Origin: Gloeomargaritales cyanobacterium VI4D9
GTDB lineage: Bacteria; Cyanobacteriota; Cyanobacteriia; Gloeomargaritales; Gloeomargaritaceae
Assembly (NCBI GenBank): GCA_927797885.1
Contig: OV696605.1
Location: 843,157-907,156, forward strand
Direction: 5' to 3'
Length of the DNA: 64,000 nt
The translations under genes were made by a program, and so were the position numbers. Positions 10,517 to 18,919 of this stretch are shown here, piece after piece (within the stretch, counting starts at the first letter, position 1; every line of letters begins with the position of its first letter). The notes beneath the pieces were generated by a model. The model saw only the letters and a list, made by a program, of their open reading frames with translations. It did no database searches and was not told the origin of the DNA.

Positions 10517-10990
10517 ATGCAACCTCAAGTCAAAGCGAAATCCACATCGCTTTACGATACCGACTATCAACTGTGGTTAGCGCAAACGGTTGATCAGTTG
10601 AAATCACATAATTTTAGTAATCTTGACCTGGAGAATCTCGTTGAGGAGATAGAAAGTTTGGGGAGAAGTCAAAAACAAGCGGTTTCCAGCTATCTTATGC
10701 GGCTGTGTGAGCATTTGCTGAAGATCAAATATTGGCAAGTTGAGCGAGAGAGGTGCTTCCGAGGTTGGAAATTAGAAGTGCGAAATTTTCGCCTGCAAAT
10801 TCAAGCAGAGTTGGAAGCAAGCCCAAGCCTTAAATCCTTTTTAGAAGATGTTTTTGTCAAGCAATACAGAAATGGTAGAAATCTATTTTTAGATGCCAGC
10901 GACTTCAATGGAAACCTTATTCCTGAAGAGCCAGAATTTTCCTTGGAGCAAGCCCTCGATGAAGACTGGTTCCCTTGGCAACCAAAATAG
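10517..10990 (+). CDS. DUF29 family protein
   Basis: The 157-residue protein begins with the DUF29 signature (LYDTDYQLWLAQTVDQLK, then LDLENLVEEIESLGRSQKQA) and continues with a helical region containing HLLKIKYW and W-rich basic residues; it ends in DEDWFPWQP. DUF29 proteins are widespread and multi-copy in cyanobacteria and have no established function. The gene is A+T-richer than its neighbours and is followed directly by two family A repeats, suggesting a recently mobile neighbourhood. Start: ATG with only a weak ribosome binding site. Confidence 0.88.
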   Translation: MQPQVKAKSTSLYDTDYQLWLAQTVDQLKSHNFSNLDLENLVEEIESLGRSQKQAVSSYLMRLCEHLLKIKYWQVERERCFRGWKLEVRNFRLQIQAELEASPSLKSFLEDVFVKQYRNGRNLFLDASDFNGNLIPEEPEFSLEQALDEDWFPWQPK

Positions 10991-10998
10991 GTCATGGA

Positions 10999-11099
10999 TA
11001 TAGCAGTCCTAAATGAGAATAGAATAGGGGTCGCAGGGGCACTGCCTCCGTATTTAGTTCTGGGGAATTTCTCTTCGTTAATCAAATAGGACTGCTATA
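10999..11099. repeat. Family A miniature inverted-repeat element, best copy
   Basis: The 101-bp element is bounded by perfect 13-bp inverted repeats (TATAGCAGTCCTA ... TAGGACTGCTATA). Its core carries GGTCGCAGGGGCACTGCCTCC, which can fold on itself, and an internal AGTTCTGGGGAATTT. It lies 8 bases after the DUF29 stop codon. Confidence 0.85.
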
Positions 11100-11162
11100 G
11101 CGATCCTAAATGAGAATAGAATAGGGGTCGCAGGGCACCGCCCCGCCTTTGGTTCTCAGTAG
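11096..11162. repeat. Family A element, partial copy abutting the previous one
   Basis: It shares the TATA of the preceding copy's end and reads TATAGCGATCCTAAATGAG, then the GGTCGCAGGGCACCGCCCC core and GGTTCTCAG. The distal terminal repeat is missing. Confidence 0.7.
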
Positions 11163-11194
11163 CTTTATTATTTACAGAGATTGTGATTGTTTAA

Positions 11195-11962
11195 TTAATC
11201 CTGCTGATGGGAAAACTGATAGGCACCAATCGCCGCCAACCCTACAGCTATCACCAACAAAGCCACCGGCGCATACCAGGGAAACTCCCCCCCCAACGCC
11301 ACCGCCCGTAACCCCACACTGGCATAGGTCAAAGGAATGGCATACACCACCACTTTCAGTAATCCCGGCACCGTACTGGGGTCAAAAAACGTACCCCCCA
11401 AAAACGACATCGGCACAATCAGAAAATTATTGTACAAACCCACCGTTTCCAAAGAAGCCACACTCAAACCCACAATTACCCCCAAACCCGCGAACACCAG
11501 GCAATTTAGGCACACCACTAACAAAAATAACGGGTGCAAAAACCCCCCGACCTTCCCCGTAAATATCACACTGATCAGGATAATTGCCAGCGCCGTCAAC
11601 AAGCCGCGCACCACTCCCGCCAACACCTTCCCGAAATACACCCCCAAAGGATGCACTGGTGCCAACAGCAACTCCTCAAACGTTTTATTAAACAACCGAT
11701 CCCCACAGATGGAAAACGTCGTACCCGCAAAACTAATAATCATCGAAGACAGCGCCACCATCCCCGGCAGGATAAATTCTAAATAGGAGTTTCCCAAGGG
11801 CGGCTTGCTCAGGGAACTCCCCAAGCCAAACCCAAACGCCAGGATGTAAATTAGCGGTGAAACCAGACCGGAGGCAAACACCTGGGGCAAACGCACCCGC
11901 AAATCCAGCCATTCCCTCCAGAAGACCGTCAGCCCATCCCCCCAAATCTGCACCAGGTTCAT
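11195..11962 (-). CDS. ABC-2 type transporter permease
   Basis: This 255-residue membrane protein has about six hydrophobic segments and the ABC-2 signature region GTTFSICGDRLFNKTFEELLLAPVHPLGVYFGKVLAG. Members export polysaccharides, drugs or lipids together with a separate ATPase. No ATPase gene is adjacent, so its partner must be encoded elsewhere and the substrate is unknown. The start ATG lies only two bases after the rpsA stop, with no independent promoter evident, so it is probably translated from the rpsA transcript. Confidence 0.88.
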   Translation of the reverse strand: MNLVQIWGDGLTVFWREWLDLRVRLPQVFASGLVSPLIYILAFGFGLGSSLSKPPLGNSYLEFILPGMVALSSMIISFAGTTFSICGDRLFNKTFEELLLAPVHPLGVYFGKVLAGVVRGLLTALAIILISVIFTGKVGGFLHPLFLLVVCLNCLVFAGLGVIVGLSVASLETVGLYNNFLIVPMSFLGGTFFDPSTVPGLLKVVVYAIPLTYASVGLRAVALGGEFPWYAPVALLVIAVGLAAIGAYQFSHQQD

Positions 11963-11964
11963 CG

Positions 11965-12939
11965 TTAGACCGCCGCCGGTGCCAAATCCTCCTCCTCCGT
12001 CGCCGTCACCACGTCCGACTCTTGCGCACCCTCTGGCGAACCCGCCAACTTAGCGGCTTGTTTTTCCCGCCACCGTTGTGCCATCTCCTCCGCTTTTTCA
12101 AAGACCAACGCCCGATTCCGCACCATATCCCCCGGCTCCGGCTCCAACTGCTTGGTAGAAAGGGAAATCCGCCCCCGATCCGCGTCCAGGTCAATGATCA
12201 TCACCTTCAGTTCATCCCCGACGGAGAACACATTGTGGGGCGTTTCGATGTGGTCGTGGGAAATCTCCGAAATATGCAACAGCCCACTCACCCCGCCAAT
12301 ATCAATAAAGGCACCGTAGGGCTTGATCCCCCGCACCGTCCCTGTGACCACCTCGCCCGTTTCCAATTTATTCATCTGCCGTTCCACCAACGCCCGCCGA
12401 TGGCTCAACACCAGCCGGTTGCGCTCCTCATCCACCTCTAAAAATTTCAGCGGCAACTCCTGCCCCATCAGGTCTTCCTTGGCATGGCGGGTACTGATAT
12501 GGGAACCCGGAATAAACCCCCGCAGACCCTCAATCCGCACCAACGCCCCGCCCCGGTTGATGGCAAACACCACCGCCCGCACCGTCGCATCTTCCTTTTG
12601 CAACTGGCGCACCCGCTCCCAGGAACGCATATACTCAATCCGCCGGATCGAGAGGGTCAACTGCCCTTCCTCATTCTCCTCCGACAGGATAAAAAATTCC
12701 CGCATTTCATCCGGTTGCAGAATTTCCTCCGGGCTGTCCACCCGATTAATTGACATTTCCTGTAAGGGGATAAAGGCCGCCGTTTTCGCTCCAATATCAA
12801 TCAGCGCCCCTTTCGGTTCCAGGGCAAACACCGTCCCTGGCACCACATCCCCTGGATTAAACCGATAGTCATAACGGTCTAACAAAGCCGCAAACTCTTC
12901 GTGGGTAAAGCCCACACCCGCCTTCTGCTGATTACCCAA
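11965..12939 (-). CDS. rpsA: 30S ribosomal protein S1
   Basis: S1 helps the small ribosomal subunit bind mRNA. Three S1 RNA-binding domains are visible, beginning near GDVVPGTVFALEPKGALIDIG, DATVRAVVFAINRGGALVRI and GEVVTGTVRGIKPYGAFIDIG. The short three-domain form of about 324 residues with an acidic/Ala tail is the usual cyanobacterial and plastid type. I chose the TTG at 12939, because AGGAGG stands about 9 bases upstream and the reading starts GNQQKAGVGFTHEEF. The open frame itself continues further upstream without similarity. The 2-base gap to the downstream permease gene is unusual. Confidence 0.94.
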   Translation of the reverse strand: MGNQQKAGVGFTHEEFAALLDRYDYRFNPGDVVPGTVFALEPKGALIDIGAKTAAFIPLQEMSINRVDSPEEILQPDEMREFFILSEENEEGQLTLSIRRIEYMRSWERVRQLQKEDATVRAVVFAINRGGALVRIEGLRGFIPGSHISTRHAKEDLMGQELPLKFLEVDEERNRLVLSHRRALVERQMNKLETGEVVTGTVRGIKPYGAFIDIGGVSGLLHISEISHDHIETPHNVFSVGDELKVMIIDLDADRGRISLSTKQLEPEPGDMVRNRALVFEKAEEMAQRWREKQAAKLAGSPEGAQESDVVTATEEEDLAPAAV

Positions 12940-13020
12940 GGGGAATGAACCTCCTAAAAAACAATAGACTCGTTGAAGCAAACCCAATTAGGGACAGACA
13001 ATGATTATATCCCATTCTGC

Positions 13021-13048
13021 CTGACCCTGCCAAATCTCACGTTACACT
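13021..13048 (+). promoter_or_regulatory. Probable rnpB promoter
   Basis: CTGACC (13021-13026) and TACACT (13043-13048), separated by 16 bases, resemble -35 and -10 elements. The RNA's first paired base at 13056 lies about 8 bases after the -10. Confidence 0.5.
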
Positions 13049-13055
13049 GGGAAAT

Positions 13056-13410
13056 GGGAGAGTAGGTGTGGCGATTGCGGGTGCATGGCATCTGAGGAAA
13101 GTCCGGGCTCTCGAAAGACCAAACCTGCTGGGTAACGCCCAGGACAGGCGACTGTGCGGAAAGTGCCACAGAAACATACCGCCGATGGCTGGCTTTTGCC
13201 AGTACAGGTAAGGGTGCAAAGGTGCGGTAAGAGCGCACCAGCAGTATCGAGAGGTACTGGCTCGGTAAACCCCGGTTGAGAGCAAGGTGGAGGGACAAGG
13301 GTTGGTCTTTTCCCCGTCCCGTGCTTAGGAACCGCTAGAGGTGGCGGGCAACCGTCATCCCAGATAGATAATCGCCCTCGAACAGAACCCGGCTTACGGC
13401 CTAGTCTCCC
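13056..13410 (+). ncRNA. rnpB: RNase P RNA
   Basis: This is the catalytic RNA that removes tRNA 5' leaders. The universally conserved blocks are present: GAGGAAAGTCCGGGCTC near 13092-13108 and AGATAGATAATCGCC followed by GAACAGAACCCGGCTTA near the 3' end. The ends pair (GGGAGAGTAGG with CCTAGTCTCCC, one mismatch), defining helix P1 and the limits given. The order of conserved segments is that of a type A RNA. It is transcribed divergently from rpsA. Confidence 0.95.
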
Positions 13411-13706
13411 CAGCTTTCCATGCTATGGCCATCTTATCGGTGAACAAACCAAGAACTAAGTGCCCAGGCTACGCCGACCGTTGTTCTTGGTAGCTAAAAT
13501 CCCACTGGATGGGGGGACAGATGTAGGGCACCTCGATTTTTTGTACTTACACAAGCGGTCTGATAGGCTAGCGTGGCATCGCCATAAGCCCTATTTCTTC
13601 ATTGGCAATGGCACATAGCAAACCTATCGAAGAATGAAACAGTAATCACATGAAAAGTTCACTGGAAACTAATTTCCGTGAGTACCTGTTGCGCCATTAT
13701 TTAGGA
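13411..13706. other. Intergenic region with a family B fragment
   Basis: No gene is evident. An inverted pair CCAAGAAC / GTTCTTGG (about 13450-13492) encloses a 26-base loop and may be a 3' structure of the RNase P transcript. At 13525-13553, AGGGCACCTCGATTTTTTGTACTTACAC matches one end of repeat family B; the rest of that copy is absent. Confidence 0.5.
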
Positions 13707-14743
13707 TTGTTACAGTCTTTTCCTTTATTATGGGGTACAGTAGCAACATTTGGTAAACCAATTTGCAAAAGAAGAAGGATTAATCAATAACAAAGATGCT
13801 TGGATAATTGACTGTATATCCTTTACTGGTGAATCATGAAACTGTCGAATAAAATTCTTTAGAACTGACCACATCATTTCCATTGGATTAAATTCTGGTG
13901 AATACACAGGGAGATATAATAAACGAGCACCAGTCTGGCTAATCATCTGTTGTACTTCTATGGCTTTATGACTATTCAAGTTGTCCATAATTACCACCTT
14001 CTTCTCATTTAATTTTGGGCATAATTCTGTTTTCACAAATTCTAAAAAATCCTGTTTCTTCATGGAGCCTTTGATGATTTTATGACAAACAACGCCCTCC
14101 ACAGATATAGCACCGATTAACGTGTATTTCTGACCCTTGTTTTTCTGGCGATAACTATAAACTTTTTTCCCTTGTAAACTCCATGCAACTTTCCTCTCCA
14201 TGCCCTCCCAGGTTGCTGTTTCATCTACGGCAACTATATCTTCGGCTGGAACGCTTCCAATCTTATGCCAGTATCCTAAGCGTTCTGCACAACTTCACTC
14301 TTGGCTTTTTCACTGCGGAATGTCTTTTTTTTTAGAGTGATTTTATGCTTTTTCAAGAAAGAATACAATGTGCTAATACTCACTTCCTAGCCTTTCTCCG
14401 ATTATCTCAACATATTGCCACAAACACTTATCTGGATACTCTTCAACAATGGCTAAAATCGCAACTTTATTTTGTTCTAAAATTCCAACTCGTTTTGTCC
14501 CTACTTTTTTAGGTGTTAAGTCTTGAGTCTGTTTATACTGTTGTACCAGGCGATGTACTGTCCTTTTAGTTACCAATGGCTTCGCCACGCTTCGCTATAA
14601 ACCGCTTAGCTACTTCCCGGATTGTTCTCCCGCTTGGTATGCAGCTACAATTCTTTGCCGTAAATCTAAGGAATGTGTAGGCATCTCTTTGTCCTCTCAT
14701 TTCTATGGTTTGTATCCCATAATAGCATAAAAGACTGTAACAA
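13707..14743. mobile_element. Decayed IS630-type insertion sequence
   Basis: The ends are inverted copies: TTGTTACAGTCTTTT...TTATGGGGTACA on the left and TGTATCCCATAATA...AAAAGACTGTAACAA on the right. About 1.04 kb is normal for IS630. The single transposase gene inside is broken. The TA duplication typical of IS630 is not obvious at the borders. Confidence 0.85.
13728..14684 (-). pseudogene. IS630 family transposase, broken by stops and frameshifts
   Basis: Three pieces can be read. The N-terminus (MPTHSLDLRQRIVAAYQAGE) starts at 14684 and runs into a TAG after about 22 codons. A second piece (TVHRLVQQYKQTQDLTPKK..., 14373-14588) is the rest of the helix-turn-helix. The catalytic half (13728-14201) has VVIMDNLNSHK and the YSPEFNPMEMMWSVLKN signature, i.e. 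the last Asp and Glu of the DDE triad. At least two frame changes separate them, so no active enzyme can be made. Confidence 0.88.
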
Positions 14744-14753
14744 GATTACTTAA

Positions 14754-14800
14754 AACCAGAACGGGGCGATGCTCTGCGACCCTTTGGTCTCATAGATATA
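14754..14800. repeat. Family A core fragment
   Basis: AACCAGAACGGGG...CTGCGACCC matches the family A core in the orientation opposite to the 10999 copy. The ends are not preserved. It lies between the IS630 remnant and the IS4 element. Confidence 0.5.
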
Positions 14801-14853
14801 AAATTTTTGCTCACCATTCAGATATATAGCAATCCTATTTGATTAACGAACAC

Positions 14854-15961
14854 CAGAAGTGTTGAAAGGTAGGTAAAGGCAGAAAAAGAGGGGTCAAAAT
14901 ATGGTATTCTAATTCATATAAACCAAAACATGAAACAACTATGAAATTCAATTCTTTTCCCGGGATTGTCAAATTTTTACTCAAAGACCTGCCAACTAAT
15001 GATTATCCAGTTCTAAATTCTCGCTTATTTTGTTCAATCTGGTTTGCTGGCATTTTAGACAAAGGAATCAACAGTTTACGGGACTTATTTTACCAATTAA
15101 ATCATGCGGGCATTAAGGTTGACTTATCCACGTTTTCTAAGGCGAACAAGACAAGAGACCCACAAATTTTTATGCATCTTTATCATAAATTATTGCATTA
15201 TATTGAGGAAGCTCATCCTGAAAAGAGGTTGGTTTTATGTCCTTTTGATGCTACCGTAATACCGCTGATGAGTAAGTTATTTTGGCTCCAAGGCTATCGC
15301 CAAGTAAAGTTAATAACCACTTTGAATCAAGATACGAAATCTACTGGTCATTTAATTGTTAGTCCTGGACAGGCACATGAGATTAATTTTGGTGAAGATA
15401 TTGTGAAAATGCTACCGGAAAATGGAGTCGCAGTCGGGGATAGAGGGTTTTGCAGTCACAAAGTATTTGAACAATTTATCGAAAATGATGCCCTTTTTAT
15501 TATCCGTATTAAGTCGAATTGGAAATGGGATGAAAACTATCATATCACCACAGAACGAGGTAAGGCGAGAGTAGTTTGTTTTGGCAATGTTCAACAGAAA
15601 GTAGACTATTATTTAGCTACCAATATTCCTGAGGATGTAATGAGTAATGAAGAGATAGGGGAAGCCTATAGACAACGCTGGGCGATAGAGGTACTATGGA
15701 AATTTCTAAAGATGAACTTAAAGCTCGATAAAATGATGAGTAAAAATTTGAATGGAATTACCATTCAAATTTATGTAATTTTAATAGTTTACTTGATATT
15801 GCAACTGTTAAAAGTTCCACGGATGTACGGAAGTAAATTGGCAGATAAGTTCCGATATATACAAATCTTAATACGGCAGGAGTGGAATTTTGTCCATTGG
15901 CTCAATCGGGTCGTCCCACGCCTAAATATGTAAAGTTTTATTGCAGGATTCAACACTTGTG
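14854..15961 (+). mobile_element. Complete IS4-type insertion sequence
   Basis: The element is 1108 bp long. Its 13-bp terminal inverted repeats are CAGAAGTGTTGAA and, reversed, CACAAGTGTTGAA (12 of 13 match). It is flanked by a 9-bp direct repeat AACGAACAC at 14845-14853 and 15962-15970, the target duplication. It contains one intact transposase gene. Confidence 0.9.
14941..15933 (+). CDS. IS4 family transposase
   Basis: The DDE transposase has 330 residues and an uninterrupted frame. The first Asp lies in CPFDATVIPL, the second in AVGDRGFCS, and the catalytic Glu in the IS4 signature Y-(2)-R-(3)-E-(6)-K, read as YRQRWAIEVLWKFLK. The A+T-rich codon use differs clearly from the host core genes, as expected for an acquired element. 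With intact ends, target duplication and gene, it may still be able to move. Confidence 0.95.
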   Translation: MKFNSFPGIVKFLLKDLPTNDYPVLNSRLFCSIWFAGILDKGINSLRDLFYQLNHAGIKVDLSTFSKANKTRDPQIFMHLYHKLLHYIEEAHPEKRLVLCPFDATVIPLMSKLFWLQGYRQVKLITTLNQDTKSTGHLIVSPGQAHEINFGEDIVKMLPENGVAVGDRGFCSHKVFEQFIENDALFIIRIKSNWKWDENYHITTERGKARVVCFGNVQQKVDYYLATNIPEDVMSNEEIGEAYRQRWAIEVLWKFLKMNLKLDKMMSKNLNGITIQIYVILIVYLILQLLKVPRMYGSKLADKFRYIQILIRQEWNFVHWLNRVVPRLNM

Positions 15962-16020
15962 AACGAACACAAATTTCCCAGAACCAAGTATGGGGGCAGT
16001 GCCCCTGCGACCCCGATTCT

Positions 16021-16142
16021 GTAGCCGTCCTATTTGATTCACAAACAAAGATTTTCCAGAACCAAGTCTGGGGGCGGTGCCCCTGCGACCCCGATTTTAT
16101 ATCTCATTATCATTTCTTATCATTTCATTATAGGATTGCTAT
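16021..16142. repeat. Family A element in tandem with the split copy
   Basis: It begins TAGCCGTCCTATTTGATTCAC, contains CCAGAACCAAG and the GGGGGCGGTGCCCCTGCG core, and ends TATAGGATTGCTA. A TCATTATCATTTCTTATC insert lengthens the right arm. Confidence 0.75.
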
Positions 16143-16161
16143 TAGGATTACCAAACAAATT

Positions 16162-17859
16162 CTAAAACTCTAACTGTAAGTCCGCCATCACATTGGCAAT
16201 GGTCTCCGGTTTCCCTAGCTTGTAATACCCGCCGTTGATGGTGGCAATGCGTTGCAAAGCTTCGGGATTAAATTCCCCTTCCTCCCCGTAGCCAATGGTG
16301 AAAAAGCTGATCCGTTCATCCGTATTTAGGCCGCTTTGCCGCAGTTGTTGTTCCAGTTGCGGTAATTTAATCCGGGAACTGGTGTCTTCCCCATCGGTCA
16401 AAACCACCACCGCATTGATGGCACTAGGGCGGAGATTTTGGCGTAACCAGGTCTGTGCCGCCAAGACAGCGTCGTAAAGGGCGGTGCTTCCCTGTGCCCG
16501 CAAATTGTTGACAAACGCCAAGCCCTGTTGTTTCCCGGCGGCATCTCCTCGGATGAAGATGGGCGCATCCACCTGGGTACTAAAGCGAATCAAAGCCAGT
16601 TCGTCCTGCGGGCCTATGTTATTGATGTACGTGTAAAGGGATTGTTGTACGGCGGCCAGCCTTTGCCCCCGCATGGAGCCGGAATCATCCACTACCACCA
16701 CCACCCGGGAGGGCTTTTTCGCCACCTGTTCCCAGCCGCGCAACATGGCGGTCACCACCTCGGGGCTGGGCGGGCGTAGCGAGTTGTAGGTGGGTTGGGC
16801 GGTTACCCCATTGGCAGGGGTAAATTGGGCACCCAAGGGGACACCGGGAACCCCCGGGCGCAGTCCTAAACGAGCCGCCAGTTCCTGGGTGGGTTGGGAG
16901 CGCAAAAAGTTGATTACCTGCTGGGCGGCTTCCCGTTCCTGGGGGCTGACCCAGGGGGCATTGGGTAGGATCGCCCGCATATTGGAGGTGAACGTGGCTT
17001 TGGGGTAAATGGCAACGTAACGGGTCTGCCCAGGGGTAGCCTTTTGGTTCGCTTCAATCACTGCCGATTCATAGACCGAACCGATGGATGCCCAAAAGGG
17101 ACCATATTTGACCATATCCCGTGCCAAACTGCCGGTGGAAATCCCGTAGCGGGTCACTTTCGCCTGGATGGTTTTCACCTGGGGCAGATACCGCTGTACA
17201 TCCGGCACCGTGAGTTGCTCTGGGGGTTTGCCGGAGACTTCCGCAAATTGGGTCACCAGAGTTTGCAAGCCAGAATTAGAACGGGTGGGGGCGGTTTGGA
17301 CGAAAAAGATTTTTAATGGGGGGGCTTTGGGGTCAATGTCTTGAAAGGTGGTAGCAGATAGAATTTTTTGATAAACGGAATCCACATTTTTCAAGCTATC
17401 CGCCACTTCGCTGGGCACCATAAACACCATCGGGCTGAAGGCGATCAGGGGTGTTTCGGTGATGGGAGGGATATAATTTTTACCGGGAAATAGCTGTTCG
17501 ATACGGGCGATCAACTGGCTATGATAAATATCCCCGTCTAAAGAAATCAACGTGGGAAATTCCGGGTTATCTTCCTTAATTTGTCCCTGTTGCCACTGCT
17601 GGGCGAGATTAACGACTTGCGTGACCACATCCCCCGTCCCCAAGGTGGTGCAACGAATTTGAAAACGGGTGCCATCAGCCAGCTTAGGGTTTTGCTGGTT
17701 GAATTGGGGCACCATCTGGCTACAAAATTCCTTTAGGGCACTGCCAAATAGCAGTTTGATTTCTAATCCTGGAGCTTGGGTTGTCGAATTGTTCGCAAAA
17801 CCACACCCACCTGCCAGCAGTGCCAGCCCCAAACTCCAACCCCACCAGCGATGTTTCAT
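16162..17859 (-). CDS. Lipoprotein with solute-binding-like and von Willebrand A domains
   Basis: The protein is 565 residues. It starts with a lipoprotein signal (LALLAGGC, lipobox cysteine near residue 19), so the mature protein is probably membrane anchored outside the cytoplasm. Residues ~35-340 resemble an extracellular solute-binding fold (IKLLFGSALKEFCSQMVPQF, then aromatic-rich segments). The C-terminal ~200 residues are a VWA domain with an intact metal-ion site (VVVVVDDSGSMRGQR, D-x-S-x-S, and LTDGEDTSS). VWA domains mediate metal-dependent protein contacts. The ligand and partner are unknown. It is divergent from the transglutaminase-like gene 44 bases away. Confidence 0.88.
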   Translation of the reverse strand: MKHRWWGWSLGLALLAGGCGFANNSTTQAPGLEIKLLFGSALKEFCSQMVPQFNQQNPKLADGTRFQIRCTTLGTGDVVTQVVNLAQQWQQGQIKEDNPEFPTLISLDGDIYHSQLIARIEQLFPGKNYIPPITETPLIAFSPMVFMVPSEVADSLKNVDSVYQKILSATTFQDIDPKAPPLKIFFVQTAPTRSNSGLQTLVTQFAEVSGKPPEQLTVPDVQRYLPQVKTIQAKVTRYGISTGSLARDMVKYGPFWASIGSVYESAVIEANQKATPGQTRYVAIYPKATFTSNMRAILPNAPWVSPQEREAAQQVINFLRSQPTQELAARLGLRPGVPGVPLGAQFTPANGVTAQPTYNSLRPPSPEVVTAMLRGWEQVAKKPSRVVVVVDDSGSMRGQRLAAVQQSLYTYINNIGPQDELALIRFSTQVDAPIFIRGDAAGKQQGLAFVNNLRAQGSTALYDAVLAAQTWLRQNLRPSAINAVVVLTDGEDTSSRIKLPQLEQQLRQSGLNTDERISFFTIGYGEEGEFNPEALQRIATINGGYYKLGKPETIANVMADLQLEF

Positions 17860-17903
17860 GACCCGTTCCCCCGATGCAGACGCTCCCCTGCATACTGTAT
17901 ATC

Positions 17904-18773
17904 ATGCGTTATCGGATTCACCACCAGCTGGTTTACACCTACCCAGAACCGGTGCAGTTGTCGCCCCAAATTCTGCGCCTGCATCCCCGGTGTGACTGTA
18001 CTCAAACCGTACAGACGTGGCAGTTGACCCTTGACCCGCCGCCCCTACGTCGTTATCACAATATCGCCCTCGATGGCAGTACGGAGGTGCAGGTGATTTA
18101 CAACCAAGCCATTTCCCACTGGCGGATTCAGATGGCAACGGCGGTGGTGACGCACCGGCAGAACCCGTTTGATTTTTTACTAGACCCCTGGGCGGTGCAT
18201 TTACCGATTGATTATCCCCAGCGTTTGGCGCAGGAGTTGCGTCCCTACTGGGAAGTTCCCCCTGACCCGGTGGCAACGACCCTAGCCCAGGAATTGATCA
18301 TGGCGACCGACGGGCAGGTTCTAGCTTTTTTGAGTGAATTGAATCAAACCCTGTACCGTGAATGTACACACTTTATCCGTCCAGCTGGTGCCCCTCTGCC
18401 TGCGGGGATCACCTGGCAACAGCGGCGGGGAGCCTGTCGGGATTTGACGGTTTTATTTATGGCGGTTTGTCGAGCGGTGGGGTTGGCGGCTCGGTTTGTG
18501 AGTGGCTACCACGAGGGCGACCCGGATTGGCAGCACCGGCATTTGCACGCTTGGGCGGAGGTGTATTTGCCGGGGGGAGGTTGGCGGGGCTATGACCCGA
18601 CGCACGGCTTGGCGGTGAATGACCGGTATGTGGCGTTGACAGCCCGACCCCAGCCCCAGGACACCCTACCTGTTGCGGGCTATATCCTCACGCCGGGGGT
18701 GAACAGCCATCTGGAGTATGAGATTAAAATTCAAGGGTTGGATGAATCATTCCAGGGCACCTCTATTTATTGA
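17904..18773 (+). CDS. Transglutaminase-like superfamily protein
   Basis: The protein has about 289 residues: an N-terminal beta-rich bacterial transglutaminase-like domain (MRYRIHHQLVYTYPEPVQLSPQ) and a papain-like core. The Cys-His-Asp triad is visible in RGACRDLTVLF, HLHAWAEVYLPG and GYDPTHGL. Family members are thiol peptidases or transamidases of unknown substrate. I chose the ATG at 17904; an upstream start adds only ten unrelated residues. The last five codons (GTSIY) and the stop lie inside a family B repeat (18754-18895), so the natural C-terminus appears to have been replaced by the insertion. Confidence 0.9.
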   Translation: MRYRIHHQLVYTYPEPVQLSPQILRLHPRCDCTQTVQTWQLTLDPPPLRRYHNIALDGSTEVQVIYNQAISHWRIQMATAVVTHRQNPFDFLLDPWAVHLPIDYPQRLAQELRPYWEVPPDPVATTLAQELIMATDGQVLAFLSELNQTLYRECTHFIRPAGAPLPAGITWQQRRGACRDLTVLFMAVCRAVGLAARFVSGYHEGDPDWQHRHLHAWAEVYLPGGGWRGYDPTHGLAVNDRYVALTARPQPQDTLPVAGYILTPGVNSHLEYEIKIQGLDESFQGTSIY

Positions 18774-18895
18774 TTTTATTGATTTTTTGGATTTTTGTGC
18801 TTACACGGCAGGCTTAGAAGCCCGATTCTCTCCTTGACAATTATCAATAACGCAGGGGTCATTCTCAATCGCTGAGAATTAATGAGAGATACCCT
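18754..18895. repeat. Family B miniature inverted-repeat element
   Basis: It starts AGGGCACCTCTATTTATTG and ends GAGAGATACCCT, an imperfect inverted repeat, with CAATTATCAATAA and CAGGGGTCATTCTCAAT inside. It matches the copy at 27085-27207 in reverse orientation, but an extra TTTATTGATTTTATTGA makes it longer. Its left end overlaps the 3' end of the preceding gene. Confidence 0.8.
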
Positions 18896-18919
18896 CTATT
18901 AACAAACTAAAATTTCACG

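Larger units (their letters stand above)
14825..16030. repeat. Family A element split by the IS4 insertion
   Basis: The left part (14825-14853) is TATAGCAATCCTATTTG followed by ATTAACGAACAC. The right part (15962-16030) resumes at AACGAACACAAATTTCCC and runs through the GGGGGCAGTGCCCCTGCG core. Removing the IS and one copy of the 9-base duplication joins the two halves into a normal family A sequence. Confidence 0.8.
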
